The notes under the pieces were generated by a model. It was not told the DNA's origin, made no database searches, and was given only the letters and a program-made list of their open reading frames with translations. Positions 51,291 through 60,190 of a stretch of 64,000 nucleotides of DNA are shown here, one piece after another. Location: positions 1-64,000 of the forward strand of contig JAHIVW010000003.1 in NCBI GenBank assembly GCA_018816245.1. The letters run 5' to 3'. Both the position numbers and the translations under genes were made by a program. Numbering within the stretch: the first letter of the stretch is position 1; each line of letters opens with the position of its first letter. The stretch is from Nanobdellota archaeon (lineage in GTDB: Archaea; Aenigmatarchaeota; Aenigmatarchaeia; QMZP01).

Positions 51291-51958
51291 CGAAACAGCG
51301 CTTCAAATTCAAGACCAGTTTCTTCCTTAATTCCATTCAGCAGATACCAGAAAATCAGCCCAAGGACAGCAATCATTGGGAGAGCGATCACCGGAAAACT
51401 CAATGCAGTCATGTACCCAAGTTCATTGTTGAATGCAACTGTTCCTGGCGGGCTTACAACAATAATTTTTGCAAGCATGTAGTTCAGTGCTGCAGACAAG
51501 AAGAAGGATGCACCAAAGAAATATGAGGCGTGTGAGAACCGGCGATCAAATGCGTCCCGTGTTCCTTGGTGGTGAAGTGCTGCAGTGATCTTCTCCATGG
51601 CCAATACCTTCTCAAAGAGTTTCCGGACAATAGAAAACCGCGTTTTCTCAGAAATAATAATGATCAGGCCGATCGTCAATGGAACTCCTGCTTCTTTAAT
51701 TGCAACAAGTTCAGGATCGAGATGCAGGATGCCGATACTGCCAGTCAATCCCACCCCAATGATGCCAATAATCGAGAGCAGGTTCACGTTCCCTGCAGCT
51801 GCCAGATCATAGATACCGTAGCCAATGGGGAAGGCGATCGCAAGAAGCAATCCGTACAGCGGCCCAAGATATGTTGGTCCGCTGAAGCGGAGGAGGATAA
51901 TCACGGGAATGACAATGTTGATAAGGAGACTGATCAAAACCGCTTTTCCTTCTGCCAT
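51287..51958 (-). CDS. VC0807-family membrane protein
   Basis: 223 residues with about six helices. The segments INIVIPVIILLRFSG, GLLLAIAFPIGYGIYDL, LSIIGIIGVGLTGSIGILHLDPELVAIKEAGVPLTIGL match the VC0807 family of unknown function. ATG 51958 lies 25 bp from a TATA-like element shared with the divergent lipoprotein gene. The stop overlaps the convergent AAA+ gene by 4 nt. Confidence 0.8.
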   Translation of the reverse strand: MAEGKAVLISLLINIVIPVIILLRFSGPTYLGPLYGLLLAIAFPIGYGIYDLAAAGNVNLLSIIGIIGVGLTGSIGILHLDPELVAIKEAGVPLTIGLIIIISEKTRFSIVRKLFEKVLAMEKITAALHHQGTRDAFDRRFSHASYFFGASFFLSAALNYMLAKIIVVSPPGTVAFNNELGYMTALSFPVIALPMIAVLGLIFWYLLNGIKEETGLEFEALFR

Positions 51959-51978
51959 ATGCTTGCCTAGATTTCTCG

Positions 51979-51987
51979 TTAATAAAT
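51979..51987. promoter_or_regulatory. Shared TATA element between the VC0807-like and hydrolase genes
   Basis: TTAATAAAT, centred at 51983, is 25 bp from ATG 51958 on the minus strand and 25 bp from ATG 52008 on the plus strand. The divergent spacer is only 49 bp and holds no other TATA-like sequence. Confidence 0.6.
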
Positions 51988-52007
51988 CAGCAATTGTATC
52001 AGAACAC

Positions 52008-52718
52008 ATGAAGCTGCTGGTGGCACTGATACTTGTGGCACTGGTTGCAGGCTGCACGCAGGGAGGTGGAACCGTGAGCGAGCAAGTACAGTTTCAGACA
52101 CTCGATGGTTTCGAGATCCATGGTACCTTTTATGCAAATCCCGAAAAACCAGGACTCATCCTCTTGCCTATGCTCGGAGAGACCCAGTCGAGTTGGAACC
52201 AGTTCGTTCCCTACCTCACGAACGATTTTCAGGTGCTCGTGATCGATCTGCGCGGTCATGGAAAGAGCACCAAGCAGAACGGCCAGGGAAAGAGCTGGAA
52301 CCTCTTTCTGGAAAACGATTTTAAGAACATGGTATTCGATGTCGCAGCTGCAAAACAATTCCTCCAGCAGCGCGGCGTGACCTCCATAGGTATCATGGGA
52401 GCGAGCATTGGCGCGAATGTCGCCTTGAACGAGGTTACTAATGTCGATGCTCTTGTTCTTCTGTCACCGGGTCTGGACTACAAAGGTGTAAAGACGCTCG
52501 AGGCAGTGAAGCTGTATACCAAACCACTTCTGATCATTGCCAGTGAGGACGATCCTTCCTCCGCAGCGGCGTCGCGGCAACTCTACAACGCTTCACCACT
52601 TTCCCCTGAACAGAAGGAGCTCGTGGTCATGCAGGCAGCCGGGCACGGGACAGCCATGCTGTTCAAGGAGACGACGAATCAGGTGATCCTGAGCTGGCTG
52701 AAGAATGAGTTCGGTTGA
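52008..52718 (+). CDS. Alpha/beta hydrolase lipoprotein
   Basis: 236 residues from ATG 52008 (the ORF track starts inside the divergent gene). The N-terminus [21 protein letters not shown] is a lipobox signal with Cys16. The hydrolase fold has [38 protein letters not shown], the nucleophile elbow [10 protein letters not shown] (Ser), the acid ASEDDPSS and the catalytic His of AAGHGTAM. Probably an outer-face esterase or thioesterase-like enzyme; substrate unknown. Confidence 0.88.
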   Translation: MKLLVALILVALVAGCTQGGGTVSEQVQFQTLDGFEIHGTFYANPEKPGLILLPMLGETQSSWNQFVPYLTNDFQVLVIDLRGHGKSTKQNGQGKSWNLFLENDFKNMVFDVAAAKQFLQQRGVTSIGIMGASIGANVALNEVTNVDALVLLSPGLDYKGVKTLEAVKLYTKPLLIIASEDDPSSAAASRQLYNASPLSPEQKELVVMQAAGHGTAMLFKETTNQVILSWLKNEFG

Positions 52719-52852
52719 TTTTTCTCTTCTCCCAGGTTGTTCTTGTTCTCAACCGCAGGTACTTCTGGTCTCCAGAAAAGCAGGACATGCTTGCGGCCCA
52801 ATCGGCCCTTCCCCACCGGGAACCTTTAAAAAAGTCAGGAGTTAAGACAAGC

Positions 52853-55066
52853 ATGTCACAAATGCGCACCGTCGTTGTTATGGATAGCCCTACAGCATTC
52901 CGGGTTGAGGATCTGCCTGGTGTCGGAGAGAAGATTGCCGAGAAACTCAGGGCCGCAGGCTATATTGATGTTATGGCACTCGCTGCAGCAAGTGCTGGCG
53001 AGCTCATGGAAGCGACCTCCATTGGTGAGGAGACCGCGAACAAGATTATCAACGCCTGTCGCAGGAAATTGAACATGGGATTCGAACCAGCGACTGCTGC
53101 CATGGAACGGCGGTTGCAGATCGGCAAGATTACGACTGGTTCAAAGAAACTGGACGAACTTCTTGGTGGTGGTGTCGAGACGCAGGCGATCACTGAGGCG
53201 CATGGGGCCTTCGGATGCCTTACCGGTGATACCAAGATCACCCTTTCAAACGGACAAATGGTTCCTATTGGCTCGCTTGCACGAGGCTACCAAGCTGGAG
53301 TTCATCCGTTTTCACTTTCTCTTCTCAGCATGTCCGGAAACGCGCTTATTCGTGCACGTACTTCAAATCTTCACGTTTACGATTGTCCGGAGGTCCTAAA
53401 GGTCACACTTGGAAATGGGATGAACGTTTCCGTTACTCCCAATCACCCACTAATGACCCCGGGCGGTTGGAAGGAGGCAGGGGCTCTCACATCCAAAGAC
53501 ACTATCAAAATCGTTCGTGACGATAATTTCTCTGAGAAGCAGGTTATTCTGAATACGAACGTTTCTGTGAGTAAATATGCTCCGAACACAGAGCGGTTTA
53601 TTCTTCCTAAAAAACTTTCCTCTGAGCTTGCTGAGATTCTCGCCTATGTCCTCGGAGAGGGATGGAACGAACGCTGGAGGCCCCACTTACGCGTTTCCCG
53701 CATTTGTTTCACAAATACGAACAAGAAAATGCTTGATAAGTTTGCCGAGAATGTAAATACAGTCTTCAAAAAAGATGTGAACATCCGCTATCGACGAGAA
53801 AATATTACAGCATATTCAATTGATTCCGTCTGTATTGGCGAATTTTTTGAGCAGTTCCAAGGACTTTATCATCATGCAAAAGAGAAATATGTTCCTGCTC
53901 AGATATTCAGTTCACCCAAAGACGTTGTTACACGATTCCTTGCGGCATTCTATGACTGTGAGGGACACGTGAAGCATGATATTGAGAAAAAACGCGACAA
54001 AATGGTGTCATGGAAACTGAAGGACGGAACAGAGCAATCGAAAGCCTATTCAGTGGCAAGCTTTGGTCGGGATATTGACCTCAGAAGCGCCAGCAGGAAA
54101 CTTCTTAACGGTATTCAGATTCTCCTCACAAAACTTGGCATTGACACTTGGATTAACGAGGATGTGAGGACACTTGATAGGAAGACTTTTACTGGTTACA
54201 AACTCCATGTCACCGGTAAATACAATATCCAGAAATTTTACGAAGAAGTTGGTATTCATACAATTCGACTTCGTGATAAAATCGAAGCCTGCCTTGAAAG
54301 CTACAGGCGATCTGTCAGAAAACGGACTTCCGACTTCCTTGGTGTTCGTGACATTCGGCGCATAGCGACACCTGACGGCAAAGTCTATGATCTTGAAGTC
54401 CCACAATTCCATAATTTCCTTGCAGATAATATCCTCTCTCATAATTCAGGCAAATCCCAGATCGCACATCAACTAGCTGTTACAGTTCAGTTACCGAAAG
54501 AACGTGGAGGCCTAGATGGGAATGCAATCCTGATAGATACAGAACAAACTTTCAGGCCCGAGCGAATAGTCGACATGGCGAAGGCACTGGACCTTGATTC
54601 TGACCAGGCACTCGAGCGGATCTTCATGGCACGTGCGTACAATTCTGATCACCAGATGTTACTTGTTGAGAAGGCAGAGGAGCTGATCAAGGAGAACAAT
54701 GTGAAGATAATTATCGTCGACTCGTTGACCGCGGCGTTCCGGAGCGATTACACCGGGCGGGGAACCCTTGCCAACCGGCAGCAAAAACTGAATCGACATT
54801 TACACAAGCTGCAGCGGCTGGCGGATGTGTACAACGTTGCGATCTATGTCACCAATCAAGTCATGAGCAGGCCTGATATTCTCTTTGGCGATCCCACAGC
54901 CCCGATTGGCGGGCATATTGTTGGCCATCAGGCAACCTATCGGCTCTACCTTCGGAAAAGCAAAGGCGAGAAGCGGGTTGCGAAGATGATCGACTCGCCG
55001 AACCTGCCGGAGGCGGAGTGTGTGTTCGGCGTCGGGCTGGCCGGGATCAGGGATATGGACGAGTGA
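52853..55066 (+). CDS. radA: DNA recombinase RadA interrupted by an intein
   Basis: 737 residues including a 410-residue intein; the spliced protein (about 327 residues) has normal RadA length. It has an N-terminal HhH domain ([19 protein letters not shown]), [29 protein letters not shown], and after the intein [12 protein letters not shown] (Walker A half), [14 protein letters not shown], Walker [20 protein letters not shown] and L2-region [20 protein letters not shown]. It catalyses homologous pairing. TATA CCTTTAAAAAA (about 52823-52833) supports ATG 52853; the ORF-track start 52715 is upstream in the hydrolase. Confidence 0.96.
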   Translation: MSQMRTVVVMDSPTAFRVEDLPGVGEKIAEKLRAAGYIDVMALAAASAGELMEATSIGEETANKIINACRRKLNMGFEPATAAMERRLQIGKITTGSKKLDELLGGGVETQAITEAHGAFGCLTGDTKITLSNGQMVPIGSLARGYQAGVHPFSLSLLSMSGNALIRARTSNLHVYDCPEVLKVTLGNGMNVSVTPNHPLMTPGGWKEAGALTSKDTIKIVRDDNFSEKQVILNTNVSVSKYAPNTERFILPKKLSSELAEILAYVLGEGWNERWRPHLRVSRICFTNTNKKMLDKFAENVNTVFKKDVNIRYRRENITAYSIDSVCIGEFFEQFQGLYHHAKEKYVPAQIFSSPKDVVTRFLAAFYDCEGHVKHDIEKKRDKMVSWKLKDGTEQSKAYSVASFGRDIDLRSASRKLLNGIQILLTKLGIDTWINEDVRTLDRKTFTGYKLHVTGKYNIQKFYEEVGIHTIRLRDKIEACLESYRRSVRKRTSDFLGVRDIRRIATPDGKVYDLEVPQFHNFLADNILSHNSGKSQIAHQLAVTVQLPKERGGLDGNAILIDTEQTFRPERIVDMAKALDLDSDQALERIFMARAYNSDHQMLLVEKAEELIKENNVKIIIVDSLTAAFRSDYTGRGTLANRQQKLNRHLHKLQRLADVYNVAIYVTNQVMSRPDILFGDPTAPIGGHIVGHQATYRLYLRKSKGEKRVAKMIDSPNLPEAECVFGVGLAGIRDMDE
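53216..54445 (+). mobile_element. Intein with LAGLIDADG endonuclease in the RadA P-loop
   Basis: Begins Cys1 ([21 protein letters not shown]), has block [23 protein letters not shown] helices [13 protein letters not shown] and [12 protein letters not shown], and ends with [20 protein letters not shown] before extein Ser+1. The insertion is in AFG/SGKSQ, the ATP-binding loop, so RadA is inactive until splicing. The DNA is visibly more AT-rich than the flanking exteins, indicating more recent arrival than the PurD-like intein. Confidence 0.96.
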
Positions 55067-55080
55067 GCGAACCTTTATAA

Positions 55081-55098
55081 ACTATAGTTCTCTATAGT
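55081..55098. promoter_or_regulatory. Operator-like palindrome before the RelBE-like pair
   Basis: ACTATAG-TTCT-CTATAGT is a perfect inverted repeat with 7 bp arms, just after a TATA box (CCTTTATAA, 55072-55080) and 6 bp before the antitoxin ATG. Its position fits autorepression by the antitoxin/toxin complex. Confidence 0.7.
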
Positions 55099-55103
55099 AC
55101 ACT

Positions 55104-55322
55104 ATGGTGACAACAATCCAAATCAGTGAACAGCTCCAAAAGGAGCTGACTAAACAGAAATTTGTGCAAAACGAGACGTACGAAGAGGTCATCTGGGACC
55201 TTCTTGAAGATATACGCGAGCTGAGCGAAGAAACGAAGCGGGATCTTGCCCTTGCTCGTACCGAAGTGAAACAAGGAAAAATAAAGACATTTGAACAAAT
55301 TAAAAAGGAACTCAGTCTGTAA
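55104..55322 (+). CDS. Antitoxin of a RelBE/ParDE-like pair
   Basis: 72 residues. The N-terminal TTIQISEQLQKELTKQKF looks like a short ribbon-helix-helix DNA-binding module (as in VapB or ParD); the C-terminal half is helical and charged (LSEETKRDLALARTEVKQGKIKTFEQIKKEL), suitable for toxin binding. Its stop overlaps the toxin start (TAATG). The palindrome upstream is a probable autoregulatory site. Confidence 0.82.
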   Translation: MVTTIQISEQLQKELTKQKFVQNETYEEVIWDLLEDIRELSEETKRDLALARTEVKQGKIKTFEQIKKELSL

Positions 55323-55570
55323 TGTATACCATCCTTTTCTCTCTCGTTGCAAATCGCCAGCTCAAAACATTGCCAAAACACATTCAAACGAGAATCATGA
55401 GCGTCCTTGAGCGGATACGGATCAGACCGGAACAACATGTTCGCAAACTTGTTGGAGATCCGGGGTACAGACTTCGCGTTGGTGATTACCGGGTCATTCT
55501 CGATATTGAGAGACGAGAACTTCAGATTCTTGTAATTACGATAGCACATCGAAGAAATATTTACAAATAA
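55322..55570 (+). CDS. RelE/ParE-family toxin
   Basis: 82 residues with the RelE fold: YTILFSLVANRQLKTLPKHIQTRI, a central basic VRKLVGDPGYRLRVGDYRVILDIE and a C-terminal VITIAHRRNIYK, the signature ending of mRNA-cleaving RelE toxins (Arg and His residues retained). It is translationally coupled to the antitoxin by a TAATG overlap and ends directly against the convergent HTH-CBS regulator. Confidence 0.88.
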   Translation: MYTILFSLVANRQLKTLPKHIQTRIMSVLERIRIRPEQHVRKLVGDPGYRLRVGDYRVILDIERRELQILVITIAHRRNIYK

Positions 55571-56125
55571 CTATCGCTTCCGGAATTCTAACACATCAGA
55601 ACGAGACACAATCCCCGAAATCGTTCCTTTCGTTGACACAACCACCGCTGGATGGTCCTTCAATGTTGGCAACACCGCTGTGACTAGTGTTGTGTCCGGT
55701 ACCATGGGTAATGGCCGTTCCATCACTTCATTCACCGGTACATCCTTGAATTCTTCCTGGTTCATCCCGTAAATCAGTTTCTCAAGAATCGCGACTTCAG
55801 TAATCGTCCCGACAATCTTTCCGTTCTCAATCACTGGCGCTTGGGAAATGTTGTTTGTCTTCAAGAGTTTCGCGGCTTTGGACAGCAGTTCCTGGGCATT
55901 GACCAAGATCACATCGTGCGTCATGATATCCCGAACGCGAATAGCAACCTTCTCTTCCAAACGATCCAGTGCTTGGTAGATTCGTGCCAGATCCACTTCT
56001 ACATGCGGATTCCCTGCTTCCAGCTCCTTGAGCATTTCCCGGGAGACGCCAGCCTCTTGCGCAAGCTCGGGCATGGAGATGCCGAGGGCCTTTCGTCGCT
56101 TGGCAATGTCAAGGGGAGACACCAT
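55571..56125 (-). CDS. Transcription regulator with HTH and CBS pair
   Basis: 184 residues. An N-terminal XRE-like helix-turn-helix (DIAKRRKALGISMPELAQEAGVSREMLKELEAGN) is followed by two CBS domains (VRDIMTHDVILVNAQELLSKAAKLL and VMERPLPMVPDTTLVTAVLPTL). HTH-CBS proteins are archaeal regulators that sense adenine nucleotides. ATG 56125 is the start; the ORF track runs on 252 nt without coding features. Convergent with the RelE toxin gene. Confidence 0.88.
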   Translation of the reverse strand: MVSPLDIAKRRKALGISMPELAQEAGVSREMLKELEAGNPHVEVDLARIYQALDRLEEKVAIRVRDIMTHDVILVNAQELLSKAAKLLKTNNISQAPVIENGKIVGTITEVAILEKLIYGMNQEEFKDVPVNEVMERPLPMVPDTTLVTAVLPTLKDHPAVVVSTKGTISGIVSRSDVLEFRKR

Positions 56126-56213
56126 AGAGAAAGATTCAACAGAAAATCTTAAATTCGAAAGAAAAGCGCAGCATCGGGCACGGGCCGTCATAGCAGCGGA
56201 ATTGGGGGTGTTT

Positions 56214-56441
56214 TTAGACCTCTTTAATCCATTTTGCAATAAAGTCCTTGATCTCCGCTTCGTCCGGGATGGCGATCGACTTCTTGAAACGACGTGCTCC
56301 GTCGGGTAGGAAAAACCCTCGGGAGATCGCAACGAACTCGTTCTCGCCTTCCTCGGCAACGGCTTTCTTTCGGGCAACTTCCAAGAAGTTGTTCTTCCCG
56401 AACTTCATTTCTTCAGCTTTCATTACCTGGAATTCTACCAT
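56214..56441 (-). CDS. Small conserved-looking protein, 75 residues
   Basis: MVEFQVMKAEEMKFGKNNFLEVARKKAV at the N-terminus and DFIAKWIKEV at the end enclose a compact alpha/beta protein without membrane segments. AAGGAGTGG sits just before ATG 56441. I cannot name the family. It lies between the HTH-CBS regulator and, divergently, the glutaredoxin gene. Confidence 0.6.
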   Translation of the reverse strand: MVEFQVMKAEEMKFGKNNFLEVARKKAVAEEGENEFVAISRGFFLPDGARRFKKSIAIPDEAEIKDFIAKWIKEV

Positions 56442-56618
56442 TGGTACCACTCCTTTTTGAGGCACGGTCTTACAAAAACAGCCAGTGCCGGTACTGTGGA
56501 TTTCGAAGTATGGGTAGGAGGGTATATAAAGGTTGCGAGTTCGACACCCAGTTAAAGGGTCAAAGGGCAGGCTTTTAAGCTCCCCCCGCTATACCTCCCT
56601 CAGGAGGCGATTGACGCT

Positions 56619-56858
56619 ATGGATGTGAAAGTGTATTCAACCCCGACCTGCCCGTTCTGTCACCAAGAGAAGGCATGGTTGAGTGACCATAAGGTCAAAT
56701 TCCAAGACATCAACGTGGCTGTGGATCAGAAGGCAGCAGAGGAAATGATCGAGAAGAGCGGTCAGATGGGTGTTCCTGTGACAATTATTGACGGCAAGAC
56801 TGTCATTGTCGGTTTTGACAAAGCGCGGCTCCAGAAGGAGCTCGGACTCAAAAGCTAG
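56619..56858 (+). CDS. Glutaredoxin/NrdH-like protein
   Basis: 79-residue glutaredoxin fold with active site TPTCPFCHQEKAWL (CPFC), GQMGVPVTIIDG carrying the cis-Pro, and VIVGFDKARLQKELGL. Such proteins reduce disulfides and may deliver electrons to ribonucleotide reductase, though nrdJ is 17 kb away. AGGAGG is 12 nt upstream of ATG, and a TATA-like GCTTTTAAGC lies about 45 bp upstream. Confidence 0.9.
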   Translation: MDVKVYSTPTCPFCHQEKAWLSDHKVKFQDINVAVDQKAAEEMIEKSGQMGVPVTIIDGKTVIVGFDKARLQKELGLKS

Positions 56859-56928
56859 CAGGTTTAAATACCTTCGCTTCAATACAAAGAGGAAGCGATT
56901 GCGCTTTTGATGTACTGGGGTGCATGCT

Positions 56929-57192
56929 ATGGCTGAAGACCGTGTTCGAAGCAAGAAACTCGTTGGAAAGATTCTGATTTCCGAGGAAACTGGAAAAAAA
57001 TTCGGTGTAATCGGTGATATAGACTATATCACCGAGTCAGGCGAATTGATCAATCTGGTCCTTTCTGAGAATACACCACATACCCAAACCCTCAACCTCC
57101 AGCAGGACGAGAAGGGTCGGCTGCTTGTTCCGTTCTCCGCTGTCAAGAGTGTCGGGGACTTTGTGATTGTATCCGAAAAAGATATTGTGTAA
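56929..57192 (+). CDS. PRC-barrel domain protein
   Basis: 87 residues with RSKKLVGKILISEETGKKFGVIGDIDYI and LLVPFSAVKSVGDFVIVSE, the PRC-barrel pattern found in many archaea, where small PRC proteins form dimers and in some lineages contribute to cell division. ATG 56929 follows TGGGGTGC. Eight nt separate it from gltX, suggesting cotranscription. Confidence 0.85.
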   Translation: MAEDRVRSKKLVGKILISEETGKKFGVIGDIDYITESGELINLVLSENTPHTQTLNLQQDEKGRLLVPFSAVKSVGDFVIVSEKDIV

Positions 57193-57199
57193 TGTTCAT

Positions 57200-58894
57200 A
57201 TGGGGGACCTGAAACTCCTGCGCAAATACACACTCCAGAACGCGGTTTTTTACGAAGGGAAAGCGAATCTCAAGGCAGTCCTTGGAAAGATGCTTGCGAA
57301 CGAGCCTGCATTCCGGAAACATGCGACAGAACTCGAAAAAGAACTCCTTCCTGTTGTTGCGGAAGTAAATGCACTTTCGTTGGAGGAACAGCGTGCTGAA
57401 CTTGAGCAGCTTGCCCCTGAATTGTTAGTAAAGGAAGAAAAGCAGCAGGACGAGCTGCCGCCGTTGAAGAACGCGATCGACGGAAAGGTGGTGACACGGT
57501 TTGCGCCTGCACCGACCGGGCCCTTGCATTTGCCGCACGTGTTGCGGGCCGCTATGCTGTCCATGTTGTACGCGAAGAAGTACAACGGGACGTTCATCGT
57601 CCGACTGGAAGACACGGATCCCAAGAAGGTGGAAGCACCGTTCTACGAGTGGATTCAGGAAGACCTGAAGAACGCGGGAATGACGTGGGACAAACTGTAC
57701 ATAGAGTCTGATGACATGCCGCTGTACTACGAGTATGCGGAGAAGTTGCTGTCGCAAGACGTTGCGTACGTCTGTACGTGTTTACAAGAACAGTTTCAGG
57801 AATTCAAGAAACGGAAACAATCCTGTCCCTGCCGGAACAACGGGCCGGACAAGCAGCTTGAGCGCTGGGAATACATGCGGTCAGGTAAGTATCAGGAAGG
57901 CCGTGCTGTTGTCCGGTTGAAAATCGGGATGGACCGGCCAAACCCTGCGATCCGGGATCCGGCCTTGTTGCGGATTGCGCAAGCGAACCACCCGCGGCGG
58001 AAGGACAAGGTCTGGCCGTTGTACAACTTTGCGAACGTGATCGAGGATCACACACAAGGCGTGACGCACGTGTTCCGTGGGAAAGAACACCAGCACAATA
58101 CTGAGATTCAGGAATTTGTATACAAGGAACTGGGATGGATGCCACCAACCGTGGTGAACTTCGGGATGATCATTCTCACAACAAAGGATCCCACAACAAA
58201 ACAAGCGAAAGATGTTGTGCTGCACACGCGGGACATGAAGAAAGGGATCGCTGAAGGAGCCTTCGACGCGTGGGACGACATCCGGCTGCCGACCGTGCGC
58301 GCGTATCTGCGGCGCGGGTACCAGCCGGAAACGTTCCGGCGGTTCGCACTCACCTGCGGCCTGTCGAAAACCGACATCCGAATTGATCATGAAAATCTTG
58401 ACGCACTCAACCGGCAGGAACTTGATCCGGCTGCCGACCGGTTCATGGTTGTCATCGATCCCGTGAAACTGCAGATGGATGAGGTGCTCAAGAAAGCCGG
58501 GATCAAAAAAACCGTTCGCGTCAAAGTGCATCCGGAAAAAGAAACCTACCGGGATGTTGTAGTGTCCGGGACGATTTTTATTACAAAGGACGATTTCGAG
58601 CGTCTCGAGAATAAGCACGTCCGGTTGATTGACTTGTGTAATGTTCGTCTTGAAAAGAAGCCAATCTACACTGAGGATCAGGACTTCGACGCGCGGACGA
58701 AGAAGATTCAGTGGGTTGCTGAGAAACACGTGAAGGTGACGATCGTGACGCCGGACGGAGAACATCATGGAATCGGCGAACTCGCGCTGAAGAAACTTCC
58801 GGTTGGAACCGTGATCCAGATGCTGCGAATTGGGTTTGGGCGGATCGACAGTAAGACGAACGATTCAGTTACCATCTGGTGGGCGCACAAGTAG
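57200..58894 (+). CDS. gltX: Glutamyl-tRNA synthetase, archaeal type, with altered signature motifs
   Basis: 564 residues in the archaeal GluRS/GlnRS layout: N-terminal KYTLQNAVFYEGKANLKAVLGKML, catalytic fold with RFAPAPTGPLHLPHVLRAAML and RLEDTDPKKVEAPFYEWI, YLRRGYQPETFRRFALTCGL, and a beta-barrel C-terminal half. Two signatures deviate: the HIGH motif reads HLPH, and the KMSKS region reads HTRDMKKGI. Whether these changes alter activity or make it a non-canonical enzyme is unclear. It is the only GluRS-like gene in the window. Start ATG 57200. Confidence 0.9.
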   Translation: MGDLKLLRKYTLQNAVFYEGKANLKAVLGKMLANEPAFRKHATELEKELLPVVAEVNALSLEEQRAELEQLAPELLVKEEKQQDELPPLKNAIDGKVVTRFAPAPTGPLHLPHVLRAAMLSMLYAKKYNGTFIVRLEDTDPKKVEAPFYEWIQEDLKNAGMTWDKLYIESDDMPLYYEYAEKLLSQDVAYVCTCLQEQFQEFKKRKQSCPCRNNGPDKQLERWEYMRSGKYQEGRAVVRLKIGMDRPNPAIRDPALLRIAQANHPRRKDKVWPLYNFANVIEDHTQGVTHVFRGKEHQHNTEIQEFVYKELGWMPPTVVNFGMIILTTKDPTTKQAKDVVLHTRDMKKGIAEGAFDAWDDIRLPTVRAYLRRGYQPETFRRFALTCGLSKTDIRIDHENLDALNRQELDPAADRFMVVIDPVKLQMDEVLKKAGIKKTVRVKVHPEKETYRDVVVSGTIFITKDDFERLENKHVRLIDLCNVRLEKKPIYTEDQDFDARTKKIQWVAEKHVKVTIVTPDGEHHGIGELALKKLPVGTVIQMLRIGFGRIDSKTNDSVTIWWAHK

Positions 58895-58948
58895 CTCCGT
58901 TCTTCCCTGGTCAAGTGGTTTTAAACTATTGCTTACAAGAGAGGGGGT

Positions 58949-60190
58949 ATGCTTCCACTTGAGAAGAAACTGCTCTCCCGGACCATCGCTCCCGGTCTGC
59001 TCATGCCGTCGTACGAGGGCTACTGCATTGCCAATATCATGGCCTCAATTCTCCAGCAGTTCGGGGCCAAGCAGCAGGGAACGCCCCTGGCAGACGGCCT
59101 CCTCCCCGAGGATGCAACTGAGGCAGAAAAAGTGGTTCTCTTCGTTGCAGACGGCCTCGGCTACGACCAGTTGCAGACAGAGATTGCCCGGCGAAACGCT
59201 CCGGGGTTGAAGTCTTTTGCTGGATCCGTGATTCCCCTCACTGCCTGCGCCCCCACGGCCACCACCGCAAACCTGTGTTCCTTCGTGACCGGTGTCCCGC
59301 CAGGAATCCACGGCTTCCTCGGCTACAAGTCAGAGTTGCTCCTTCGGTCACTGGATCCTGCTGCCTTCAAGCTTGGACCAGGAGGCGCTGGCCAGAGACT
59401 TGCTGATATTGATTTACACGCAGCGGACATCCGGGAAGTGCCGCTTGCAACACAACTGTTGATGGACGCAGGCATCCAGGTGGTGCAGTACAACCGCCGG
59501 GACTACTTGCGGACGCCGTTAAGCGAGATCTTGTACACCAACATGAAGGTGCATGATTACGTTGACCGGGAAGATCTGCTCGTGCATGCACGCAAGCATC
59601 TCATGACAACAAAAGGGAAACTGTTTGCCTGGTTGTACTGGGACATGATTGACGGGATTTCTCATGTTCACGGCGCCTTGTCAGACTTCCATGCCGCCGA
59701 GGTGCGCGCGCTCGATGCAGGAATCATTACCGAACTACTTGAGCCGTTGGAAGGGAGTAATACACTCTTCATCTTTACTGCAGACCATGGCCATATCAAC
59801 CGGAACGAAGAGCGGGTCGTGGATCTGACCGAAGACGCAGGATTGATGAAGCTGTTGCAGTTCGCACCGCAAGGGGATGTTCGTGAAGGGCGGTTGAACT
59901 TTTTCTATACAAAGAAGGGCAAGGCGAACGCGACGTTGCAGCACCTGCAGCAGCATTACAGTCAGGACTCCATTGCCATGCTGTCCGATGACGCGCTGAA
60001 GCTGGGATTGTTCGGGACGACGAAGATGACGCCGACGGTTCGGAAGCGGATTGGCGATGTGGTGATGATCGCGAAGGACGACGCGTTGCTCGGGTCGCGA
60101 CCGATTGAGGAAATGCTCCGGTTGTACGGGTATCATGGCGGGCTGACGCGGCAGGAAGTGCTGGTGCCGTTTATTGCGAAGGTGCTTTGA
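58949..60190 (+). CDS. Alkaline-phosphatase-superfamily phosphodiesterase
   Basis: 413 residues of the nucleotide pyrophosphatase/phosphodiesterase type. The metal/nucleophile pattern is VLFVADGLGYDQL (Asp), TACAPTATTANLCSFVTG (Thr nucleophile), YWDMIDGISHVHG (Asp/His) and IFTADHGHINR (Asp-His), with a C-terminal His in YGYHGGLT. No signal peptide, so probably cytosolic. AGAGGGGGT lies before the ATG. Substrate unknown. It converges on thiI with a 20 bp overlap. Confidence 0.85.
   Translation: MLPLEKKLLSRTIAPGLLMPSYEGYCIANIMASILQQFGAKQQGTPLADGLLPEDATEAEKVVLFVADGLGYDQLQTEIARRNAPGLKSFAGSVIPLTACAPTATTANLCSFVTGVPPGIHGFLGYKSELLLRSLDPAAFKLGPGGAGQRLADIDLHAADIREVPLATQLLMDAGIQVVQYNRRDYLRTPLSEILYTNMKVHDYVDREDLLVHARKHLMTTKGKLFAWLYWDMIDGISHVHGALSDFHAAEVRALDAGIITELLEPLEGSNTLFIFTADHGHINRNEERVVDLTEDAGLMKLLQFAPQGDVREGRLNFFYTKKGKANATLQHLQQHYSQDSIAMLSDDALKLGLFGTTKMTPTVRKRIGDVVMIAKDDALLGSRPIEEMLRLYGYHGGLTRQEVLVPFIAKVL

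Noticed and set aside
56519-56600. tRNA-like GTTCGA sequence after a TATA box
   Set aside because: GAGTTCGACACCC resembles a T arm, but no acceptor or anticodon stems can be formed around it.
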